Assembly: GCA_965234325.1 (NCBI GenBank)
Contig: OZ248415.1
Coordinates: 248,001 to 312,000, forward strand
Direction of reading: 5' to 3'
Source of the DNA: Limnohabitans kasalickyi
Lineage (GTDB): Bacteria > Pseudomonadota > Gammaproteobacteria > Burkholderiales > Burkholderiaceae_C
DNA: 64,000 nucleotides
The translations under genes were made by a program, and so were the position numbers. The notes under the pieces were generated by a model, which was not told where the DNA came from, ran no database searches, and saw only the letters and a list, made by a program, of their open reading frames with translations. Shown here piece after piece: positions 1 to 12,000 of this stretch; within the stretch, counting starts at the first letter, position 1; every line of letters starts with the position of its first letter.

Positions 1-3000
1 AGCGTCAACTCCACGGCCACCTTGCTCAAGTTCAACTACAGGATCTTGCCGGGCTTGAACGACACAGATGGCATCAGCGTGAACGCCAACGCCTTGAGCC
101 TCAACGGTGGCAGCATCAAAGACACCGCAGGCAACGACGTGGTGCTCACCACGCCCGCCTTGGGCGACAACGCCAGCTACTTGGTCGACACCCATGCGCC
201 CGCAGCCCCTGTGCTGACCTTGGGCACCGGCGTGACCGGTGGCGCCACAGCCGCTGAAGCCACCGCCAACACCGGCGTGGTCTCGCTCACGGCCGAGCAG
301 GGCGCCAGTGTGGTGGTGACCTTTACCAACGGGTCGAACACGGTGCAAAAAACCGTCACCGGCAATGGCGCCACCGCTGTGCCTGTGCTGCTGGACGCCA
401 CCGACCTGAGCACCTTGACCAACGGCACCATCACCGTCACAGCCGCCGCCACCGACGTGGGTGGCACCGCCAGCTTGACCAATGGCAGCACCAGCTTCGT
501 GCTCGACACCTTGGCCCCCGACGCGCCCACCGGTGCATTGACCGCCTATGTGGACAACGTGGGTGCCACGCAAAGCACCAACAGCACCGCAGCCAGCACC
601 GACGACACCACCCCAGGCATTCAGTTGCCCACGGGCCTCACCACGTCTGGCGACAGCGTCAAGCTGTATGTGGACGGTGTGCTGACTGCCGCCACCTACG
701 ACAACACCACCGGTGTGCTCACGCCCAACAGCGCCTTGGCCACCAGCGCCACCGCCAAGAGCTTGACCTACAGCCTCACCGATGCCGCAGGCAACGAGAG
801 CGGCCAAAGCCCCGCCTTGAGCCTCACCGTGTTGGCCGCGCCGGTGTTCACCAGCGCCACCACCGCCAGCGTGGCTGAAAACACCGCCACCAGCACAGCG
901 GTCTACACCGCTGCCGCAGGCACGGGCATCACCTACAGCATCGACACAGCCGTGGGTGCAGACGGCAGCCAATTCGCCATCAACAGCAGCACGGGCGCAT
1001 TGACCTTTGTGGCCTCGCCCAACTTTGAGGCCCCCACCGACGCGGGCACCAACAACGTGTACGACGTGACCGTGCGCGCCACCAACGTCACTGGTGCCTA
1101 CACCAACCAAACCGTCGCTGTGACCGTGACCAACGTCAACGAAGCGCCGGTCAACACCGTGCCCTTGGCCACGCTCACCGTCAACGAAGACACGGCCTTG
1201 TCCATCAACGCCGGCAACCTCATCAGCGTGGCCGACGTGGACAGCAACATCGTCACCACGCAACTCAGCGTGGCCAACGGTGCCCTGACCGTCAGCCTCG
1301 CCGGAGGTGCCACCGTGACAGCCGGCGTCAATGGCTCTGCAGGCTTGACCCTCAGCGGCTCAGCCACGCAAATCAACGCGGCCTTGTCGACGCTGAGCTA
1401 CACCGGCAGCCTCAACGTCAACGGCAGTGACGTGCTGACTGTGCTCACCACTGACGCCGGTGGTCTGACCGACAGCGACACCATCGCCATCACCGTCACC
1501 GCGGTCAACGACGCCGCTGTGCTCGCCACAGGCTCGACCTTGGGTTACACCGAAAACGCAGCAGCCACAGCCATCAACACCGGCATCACCGTCAGTGATG
1601 TGGACAACACCACGTTTGCCTCGGCCACCGTGACCGTCAAAGACGCCAGCAACAACGTGCTGGCCGAAGACGTGATCAGCTTCACCAATGTGAGCATGGG
1701 CAACATCACAGGCAGTTTCAACGCCGGCACCGGCGTGATGACGCTCACCTCTGCAGGCGCCACCGCCACCCAAGCCCAATGGCAAGCCGCCTTGCGCGCC
1801 GTGGCCTACAGCAACACGTCGGACGCCCCCAGCACCTCAGCCCGTACCGTGAGCTACAAAGTCAACGATGGCGCAGCCGACTCCAACGTGGTCACCTCCA
1901 CCATCAACGTCACCGTCGCCAACGACCAACCCGCCTTCACCTCGGCTTCCACCATCGGACTCAGTGGCACCGAAGACACGGTGTACAGCGTGCGAATTTC
2001 CACCGCTTTGGCAGGTCAAGTGACCGACCCCGATGCCGGTGCCAGCCTCAAAGGCATTGCCATCAGTTGGAACCAATCTACCGCTTCGCAAGGCGTGTGG
2101 GCTTGGAGCACGGACAACACGACATGGACGGACTTGCCGGCTGACATCACGGGGTCAACCGTGTCGTCCAACCATCCAGAAAACGCGCTGTACCTCAATG
2201 CCAGCGACTACCTGCGCTTCACCCCTGCCGCCAATTTCAACGGCAACGTGAACCCACTGGGGTTCCGCTTGGCCGACAACACCATGCCGACCACCACCTC
2301 GGGCACGCGCTTGGATGTCAGCAGCTACAACAGTGCCACCGGTCCCATGAGCTTGGCACCAAACAGCTACACCCTGAGCCTGACGGCGGTCAACGACGCG
2401 CCGGTGTTGGCCACCGGTTCGACCTTGGCCTACACAGAAAACGCAGCGGCCACTGCCATCAACACCGCCATCACGGTGAGTGATGTGGACAGCACCACTT
2501 TGGCCACAGCCACGGTGAGCATCACGGCTGGCTTTGCCACGGGCCAAGATGTGCTGAGCTTCACGAACGCCGCCATGGGCAATATCGATGGGACTTACAA
2601 CGCCAGCACAGGTGTGATGACGCTGACCTCGGCCAGCAGCACCGCCACGCTGGCCCAATGGCAAGCCGCCTTGCGCGCAGTGAGCTACAGCAACACGTCT
2701 GATACCCCCAACACGGCAGCGCGCACCGTGAGCTACGTGGTCAACGACGGGGCATTGAACGCTACCGCCGTTACTTCGACGATCAACGTCACCGCCGTCA
2801 ACGATGCGCCTGTCGTTGCCGCCGCCATCCCTGACCAAGTGGCGGTGCAGGGCACCGCGTTCAGTTACACCTTTCCAGCGGGCACCTTCACCGACCCAGA
2901 AAACAATGCACTCACCTACACCGCCACACGCGGTGACGGCACAGCGTTGCCTGCGTGGATCACGTTCAACGCCGCCACGCGAACTTTCAGCGGCACACCC

Positions 3001-6000
3001 AACAACACGATTGACTTCAACATCAAAGTCACCGCCAGCGATGGCACAGCCAGCGTCAGCGACATGTTCTTGGTGGGCATTCCCCCTGTGGTCAGCAGCG
3101 TCGCCATCACCGCGGATACCGGTAAACAAAACAACTTCTTGAGCGCGAACGACACCGTCACCGCCACCGTCACCTTCAGTGAGCTGGTCATCAACGTCAC
3201 CGGCACGCCGCAACTCACCCTCAACATCGGTGGCACCTCGGTTTTGGCCGATTACGTGGGTGGGTCGGGCACGAGTGCGCTGACTTTCAGTTACACCATC
3301 TTGGCGGGTCAGGTCGACCCCAACGGCATCAGCATTGGCAGCAACGCATTGGCCCTGAACGGCGGCACCATCAAAGATGCCGTAGGCAATGACGCCACCT
3401 TGGCCACAGTGGCAGTGAGCGACAACGCCAGCTACAAGGTCGACACCACCGCCCCGACGAGCAGCACCTTGACCTTGGCTGCCGACACCGGCACCAGCAC
3501 CAGCGACGGCATCACCAGCAACGGCCAGATCAACCTGACGGGGCTGGAAGGCGGCACCACCACTTGGGAGTACAGCACCGATTCGGGCGCGACCTGGACA
3601 ACGGGCACCGGCACCAGCTTCACCTTGGCCCAAGGCGTGTATGGTGCCAACGCCGTGCAAGTGCGCCAGACCGATGCCGCAGGCAACGTGCAAGCCACGT
3701 CCGACAAATACACCACCCAAATCACCGTTGACACCACCGCCCCCAGCTCAGCGATGTCGGTGTATTTCAGCGACGACCACGGCACCAGCGGCAGCGACTG
3801 GACCACCACCAGCGACGGCGGTGCCACCTCGCTTTATGTGGCAACCACAGCGGCCGCGCGTGCCACCACCGAAACTGCACAATACAGCATTGATGGCGGC
3901 AGCACTTGGGTCTCGTTTGCGCCAGCGCTGAACACCAACGGCTTGGCCACGGTCATGCAAGGTGCCTTGCCCACCGTGACCACGACTTACACCTTCCGCA
4001 TCGTTGATGCGGCGGGCAACGCGTCGAGCACCGTGACCAAAACGTTCACGCCCAGCGCTTTGCCCACGGCAGCCGCGTCGGCCACGACCTTCAACGTGCC
4101 CACCACCGCCGACAGCAGCACCTTTGTTGGTTCGGGCAGTGACGATATCTTCGTGTTGAGCCAAGCGGGCATCTCCAACTACCTCAGCCAATCCACCGCT
4201 TACTTGGAAGGCCGCGGCGCTAACGACACCTTGCAGCTGACCGGCGCAGGCACCTCGCTGAACTTACTCAACTACATGAACGACTACACCCTGAACAAAA
4301 TTCAGGGCATGGAGTTCATTGACATGAGCACCGACACCGGCGCGCAAACCTTGATCGGCAATGCACAAGCCTTTGCTTCGCTGACCAAAGCGGCCTGGTT
4401 GAACAACAGCTATCTGCTCGGTGGTAACTATCAAATGGTCATCAAAGGCACCAGTGCTGACACCTTGGTGCTGGGCAAGGGCGATGGTTTTGACACATCA
4501 GGTTTTGTCAAAGGCTCTACTGCACCCAGTGCGGCCAACAACTTGGCCGCCTATGACGATGACATTGCTTACGACATCTGGACCAACTCGGCCCTGAAAG
4601 TCCAGCTCTTGGTGCAGCAAGGCATCGTGGTCACCTCGGAAACCAACGCCACCAACGCCGCGCCTGTGTTGGCAGACACGGCGCTCAGCCTGTCAGGCGT
4701 GGCACAAAACGCCGCTGTGCCCACGGGTGTTGTGGGCACTTTGGTCAGTACCTTGGTGGGCGGCATCACCGACAGCTTTGCCGCCTCGCAAAAGGGCATC
4801 GCCATCACTGGTGTGAACACCACCAACGGCACGCTGTACGTCAGCACCGATGGCGGCACGAATTGGAGCGCGGTAACGGCCACCTCCGACACCAACGCCT
4901 TGCTCTTGGCTGCAGACGGCGACAATCGCGTGTATTACAAGCCCAACGGCACCTACGTGGGCACGATGACCGACGCCATCACCCTGCGCGCTTGGGACCG
5001 CACCAGTGGGGTCGACGGCACTTACGCCAGCACCTCCACCAACGGCAACGCCACCGCGTTTTCGACGGCGACCGACACAGTCGCTCAGCAGGTGTCCAAA
5101 CCCGTCACCCTCAACGCCGTGTCGACCGACAACGTGTTGGCCAGCAGCGAAGCGCTGGTGGTCAGCGGTACCGCTGCGGCCAATGCCACAGTGGCCTTGA
5201 GCTTCAACAACCAAACCGTCAACGTCACCGTCGACGGTTCGGGCAACTGGACCTACAACGGCAGTCCGTCCGTCACCGGCGCCACATTGCCCGCGACCAG
5301 CACCATCACCGCGCAAACCACGGTGTCGGGTGTGACCACCATGGCCTCGACCAACGTGACGGTGTTCTCGTTGACCAGCAGCAGCCCTGCGGACAACGGC
5401 TACCTGTCGAACGTGGCGGCCAACCTCACGCTGACGTTCAACCAAGCCACGGCCAAAGGCACGGGCACCATTCAGCTGTACAACGCAGCCAACACCTTGG
5501 TGGAAAGCTTTGATGTGGTCAGCAGCAGTCTGGTGACAGGCTGGGGTGGCAACACCCTGACCATCAACCCAAGCGCCAACCTGACGGCGGGCACCGGCTA
5601 CTACCTCAAGATTGCCGCCACGGCCATCAAAGACACGGCAGGCGATGCCTACCCAGGCATTGCTGACACCACGACTTACAACTTCACCACCACGGCTTCA
5701 GACGGCAGTTTGCCGGTGGGCGTCAACGCTGTTCCATCCAACTCGGGCTACATCGGCCTCACCAGCTTGGGTGACTTCAATGGCGATGGTTTTGGTGATT
5801 ATTTGGTCACACCGGGCAGCACGAACACGGCCTATTTGATTTACGGCAACGCTACAGGAACACCGCCCAACATTGCCGGTGGCAACATTGCCGCAGGCAG
5901 TGGCATCAAAATTTCCGCCTACTCGACCATTTGGGCCTCGGGCGCGGGCGATTTCAACGCCGATGGCTTGGCCGATTTGCTGATGGGCGCCGGCGGCAAC

Positions 6001-9000
6001 ACTTTTGTCATTTATGGCACGACCAGCTCAGCCGCTGTCAACCTCAGCAGTGCCACGCCCACCATTGCACCAAGCGTGGGCTTGCAAATTCCAACGGGTG
6101 GTTATGCCGTCTCTGGCGCGGGCGATGTGAACGGCGATGGTTTTGCCGATTTGATCACCGGCGATTCAAGCGGCAACATCAAGGTCATTTATGGCGCAGC
6201 CAGTGGCGTAACCCCGACAGTGACGGGTTTCAGCATCACGGCACAGACCACTTCAAACCCCGTTGCCTCTTATGCCGTATCTAGCGCGGGTGATGTGAAC
6301 GGGGACGGCTTGGCGGACATCATTGTGGGCAGTCATGGCGTCAACAAAGCCTATGTGATTTACGGCAGTAGCGCCACAGGCCAATCGCTGAACTTGATCA
6401 GCAGCAACCCAGCCCCTAGCGCAGGCTTCACCATTTCCTACGCTTCTGGAACCCCTGAATATTTAGGTTACCAAGTATCGAGCGCAGGCGATGTGAACGG
6501 CGATGGCTTGGCCGACGTGATTGTGGGCACGAACACCACCAGCAGCGGAACATCGTCGGTTTATGTTGTGTATGGCAATGCCAGCGGCACCAACGTCAGC
6601 ATCACCCCCGGCGTGATTGCACCCAGCAACGGTTTTGTCATTGCAGGTCCATCGTCCAGCGCTTTTGGTTCCTTTGTTTCGAGCGCCGGTGATGTCAACG
6701 GCGATGGTCTGGGCGATATATTGACAGGCCGATTTGGCGACCCTGGAGCTGCTTACGTTATTTATGGCAACGCCAGTGGCACGACGGTGAGTGTGACCAG
6801 TGGATCGATTGCAGCTAGTCAGGGTTTCAAGGTGACGGGTGGCGCACTCGGCAACTTTGGTTGGACAATTTCAAACGCTGGTGATATCAACGGTGATGGT
6901 TTGTCTGATCAGCTGGTGGGTGGCTACGGCAGCTCAGCGGGTTTCAGCGTCATCCTTGGCGGCACGCAGTGGGTGAGCAACGCGGTGACGGGCAGCGGCA
7001 CGGTGACGGGCACCGCAGCAGCAGAAGCCATCATCGGCTCGGCCAACGCTGACGTTTTGACGGGTGGCGGCGGTGTGGACCGTTTCTATGCAGCCATGGG
7101 CAACGACACCATCGTGCTGACGACCAGCGACGTGGCCAACCTCGCCAACACCACAACGGGCCAAACGGCCAAAGCCATTGTGAGCGGCGGTGAAGGCTTT
7201 GACACCCTTCGCCTAACCGGTGGCGCCGCGCTAGACCTGACCACCATCAGCAACAGTGGCAGCATGGGCTTGGAAGAAAACAGCCGGATTGAGGGCATCG
7301 AGCGCATTGACCTGGCCACCGACAGCGCAGCCAACACGCTGACATTGGCGGCCAGGGACGTCAAAGACATGGCGGGCTTCAACCTGTTCCGCACCGGCAG
7401 CGCCAGTGCAGACGGCAAGACGTGGACCAACGTGTTGGGCACAGCGCTGAGCGCCACCACCACCTTCCACCAACTGCAAGTGGACGGCGGCAACACCGAC
7501 AGCCTGGTGCTCAACACCCACGCGGGTGTGTGGACCAACGCAGGCACGGTGAGCAATGGCACCAGCAACTACACGGTGTACCAAAACACCGCCACCAATA
7601 CGCAGGTGTTGGTGCAAGCGGGTGTGGGCGTGACCACGCCACCCGTGCTGGTGTACAGCGCCCCAAGCGACAACGGCTACATGCTGGCCGTGGGCAACAA
7701 CATCACGATGACGTTTGACCAAGTGGTGCAGCAAGGCACGGGCACCATCGGCATTTACAAGTCGGCCGACGACTCGCTGTTAGAAACCGCCTACGACGTG
7801 GCCAGCAGTGGCCTGGTCACCGGCTGGGGCACCAACACGCTGACCATCAACCCTGCCGCTAACTTGACGGCGAGCACGGGCTACTACGTCAAGGTGTCGA
7901 GCACTGCCGTTAAAAACGCAGCGGGTGCGACGTTTGTGGGCATTGCCGATACGAGCACGTTTAACTTCAGCACGGCATCTGCAGATGGCACCGTGTCTGC
8001 CAACCCCACTTACGGTGGCGTAGGCAACAGCTATTTGGGCTATGCGGTGTCGGGCGCGGGTGACGTCAACGGCGACGGCTTTGACGACTACATCGTGGGC
8101 GCTTACGGAACGCCCAGCACCTTTGTGGTGTACGGCGATGCCAGCGGTACGGGGGTGGACTTGGCCGGCGGCACGATTGCGGCCGCTAGGGGTTTCAAAA
8201 TTTCGGGGGGCTATTCATCGGGCTACTCGGTGTCGGGTGTGGGCGACGTCAACGGCGACGGCTTGGCCGACGTGTTGGTGGGCACGAACAGCGGTACCAC
8301 CGCAACCTCAGCTTACGTGGTGTACGGCAACTCGACCGGTACCAGTGTGGTGATTGACAACAGCCAAAACATCGCAACCAGCGTGGGTTTCAGAATATCT
8401 GGCGGAGTCGGTACGTATTTGGGTTACACGGTGTCGGGGGCGGGTGACGTTAACGGCGACGGCTTGGCCGATGTGGTGGTGGCCGGCCCTGGCTCATCCG
8501 GTCTGCCGTCGATGTTTGTGGTGTATGGCCGCGCCGGCAGTACGGGTGTCAACCTGGCTGCGGACACGATTGCTGCGAGTGACGGCTTCAAAGTGACCGC
8601 TCCAGGCAGCGTTAATTTTGGCCGCATGGTGTCGAGTGCGGGCGATGTGAACGGTGATGGCTTGGGTGACGTGATCGTGGGTGCCAGCTCCCTCGCTAGC
8701 GCGTTTGTGATTTACGGCAACTCCACAGGCAAGGCTGCTGATCTTAGTGGCTCCACCATCGCCGCGGCCAGTGGCTTCAAGATCGTGACGGCACAGTCGC
8801 CGACTACTTTGGGGTTCAGCGTCTCTAGCGCAGGCGACGTCAACGGCGATGGCTTGGCCGACGTGTTGGTGGGTGACAAATCCAACAACAGTGCCTATGT
8901 GGTGTATGGCAACACTACGGGTGCCACGGTCAGCATCAACAACACCGGCGGCATTGCGGCGGGCAGTGGTTTCCGCATTGTTGGCTCATCGGGTAACGTG

Positions 9001-12000
9001 GGTTACTCGGTGTCTGCGGCGGGCGACGTCAACGGGGACGGCTTGGCCGACGTGATTGTGGGCGCCGACGTGAACGCGGGTTATGCGTATGTGGTGTATG
9101 GCAATGCCAGCGGCACCACGGTGAACATCTCCAGCGATGGCAGCATCAACGCCAGCAATGGCTTCAAGGTGACAGGTGCCAGCAGTGGCTACTTTGCGGA
9201 TTCACTGTCGGGTGCAGGCGACATCAACGGCGACGGCTTGAGCGACCTCATCATCGGTTCCATGAACGCCAATGGTGCGTACAACATCATCCTTGGCGGC
9301 ACGCAGTGGGTATCGTCTGCCGTGACCGGCAGTGGCACGCTGACAGGCACCACCGCAGCCGAAGCCCTCATCGGATCGGCCACAGCCGACACTTTGACCG
9401 GTGGTGGTGGTGTGGACCGTTTCTTTGCAGGCCAGGGCAACGACACCATCGTGTTGACGGCCAGCGACGTGACCAACCTCGCCAACAACACTACAAGCCA
9501 AACGGCCAAGGCCACGGTGAGTGGCGGTGGTGGCTTTGACACGGTCCGCCTGAGCGGCGGTGCGGGCTTGAACCTGAGCACCATCAGCAACGCCGGTGCG
9601 ATGGGCTTGGAAGAAAACAGCCGAATTGAGGGCATCGAGCGCATCGACCTGGCTACCGACACCACCGCCAACGCGCTGGTGCTGGCCGCAAAAGACGTGA
9701 AAGACATGGCGGGCTTCAACCTGTTCCACACCGGCAGCGCCAGTGCAGACGGTAAGACCTGGACCAACGTGAACAGCGGCACCGCCCTGAGCGCGAACAC
9801 GGCCTTCCATCAACTGCAAGTCGACGGTAGCAACACCGACAGCCTGGTGCTCAACACGCATTTGGGTGTGTGGACCAACGCGGGCACCGTGAACAACGGC
9901 ACCAGCAACTACACGGTGTACCAAAACACCGCCACCGATACACAAGTGTTGGTGCAAGCAGGCGTGAGCGTGGTGAATGCGCCTGTCCTGTTGACAGCGA
10001 GCAACCCAGTAGCCGGTGGTTACCTGACGGCATTAGCCAACAACCTCACGCTGACCTTTGACCAAGCGGTGCTCAAAGGCACGGGTACCATCCAGCTGTT
10101 CAACAGCGCAACGGGTGCTTTGGTGGAAGGCTTTGATGTGGCCAGCAGCACGCTGGTGACAGGCTGGGGCAGCAACACCTTGGCCATCAACCCCACCGCA
10201 GATTTGACGGCTAGCACCGGTTATTACCTGAAGGTGACCGACAACGCAGTGCAAAACGCGGTGGGCAGCACGTTTGCGGGTATGGCCGATGCGACGACTT
10301 ACCGTTTCTCAACGGCAGCATCTGACGGCAGCGTGGCTGCGACCGGCATAGCCACTCAAGCCAACACGGGCCTGCTGGGCGTCACCAGCGCTGGTGACTT
10401 CAACGGCGATGGCTTTGACGATTACCTGGTCAACGTGGGCAGCACAAAAAATGCTTATGTGATTTACGGCAACGCCACAGGCACACCAACTGACCTCAGC
10501 GCCGGCACCATTGCTGCCGGCAAGGGATTCAAAATCGCCACGAACGCCACCATGTGGGCATCGGGCGGCGGCGACTTCAACGGCGACGGCTTGGCCGATT
10601 TGTTGGTGACATCGAACGGCAACACCTTTGTGATTTACGGCAGCAGCAATCCCGCTTACGGCACAGTGGACCTGAGCAGCGCAACGCCAAGCATCGCAGC
10701 GAGCATAGGCTACCAAGTCGCCTCAGGTGGGCACATTGTCTCCGGCGTGGGCGATGTGAACGGCGATGGTTTTGCCGACTTCATCACCGGCGACGCCACC
10801 GGCAACGTCAAGGTCATGTACGGCGCAGCCAGTGGCGTAACGCCTTCGGTGACGGGTTTCAACATCACGGCACAGACAACTACTGGCCTTATTTCTAACT
10901 ATTCCGTATCTGGTGCCGGTGATGTGAACGGTGACGGCTTTGCCGACCTCCTTGTTGGCAGTGTCGCTGTCAACAAAGCCTATGTCATTTACGGCAACGC
11001 CTCTTCTGGCCAATCGTTGAATTTAAGCAGCGGCACCCTTGCACCCAGCGCAGGTTTCACTATTTCTTATGCTTCTGGCGCCAATGAGTATTTAGGCTAC
11101 CAAGTATCGAGCGCGGGCGACGTGAACGGCGACGGCCTGGGTGATTTGATTGTCTCGACAAGCAACAATGGCGCTACAAGTTCTGTTTATGTCGTTTATG
11201 GCAACGCCAGTGGCACCAATGTCAGTCTCACCGCTGGCTCAATTGCACAGAGCAATGGTTTTGTTATTTCCGGACCTACAGGTGTGTATTTCGGGTGGCA
11301 AGCCTCCAGTGCTGGCGACGTCAACGGCGATGGCTTAGGTGATCTGATTGTGTCGGCGCGTTACGATAATCCAGGCGCTGCATATGTCGTGTACGGCAAC
11401 GCAAGCGGTACAGCGGTGAGCGTGACCAGTGGGTCGATTGCGGCGAGTTTGGGCTTCAAAGTGACGGGCCCAGCTACGGGCCAATTTGCGACCAGCGTGT
11501 CCAACGCAGGCGACATCAACGGCGATGGCTTGGCCGATCTCATCGTAGGCGGCTACGGCACTGGTTCGACTTACAGCGTCATCCTTGGCGGCACGCAATG
11601 GGTGAACAACGCGGTATCTGGCGGCGGCACGGTCACAGGCACCAGCGCAGCCGAAGCCATCATCGGCTCGGCCGCTGCCGACACCTTGATCGGTGGCGGC
11701 GGTGTGGACCGTTTCTTTGCAGGCATGGGCAACGACACCATCGTGCTGACCGCCAGCGACGTGACCAACCTGTCTGGTGCATCGGGTGCCACACGCGCCA
11801 CGGTGAGCGGCGGTACAGGCTTTGACACCTTGCAAGTGTCAGCAGCCAGCGTTGACTTGAACCTCACAGCCATCAGCAACGCAGGCGCGATGGGCCTAGA
11901 AGAAAACAGCCGCATCGACAGCATTGAGCGCATTGACCTGGGCTCTGACGCCGTTGCCAACACGCTGACGCTGACGGCGCGCGATGTGAAAGACATGGCT

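Noticed and set aside
2155..3720. 521-codon minus-strand reading frame inside the adhesin gene
   Set aside because: It mirrors the biased codon use of the plus-strand repeat protein, reads as Gly/His/Arg-rich noise and has no recognisable domain.
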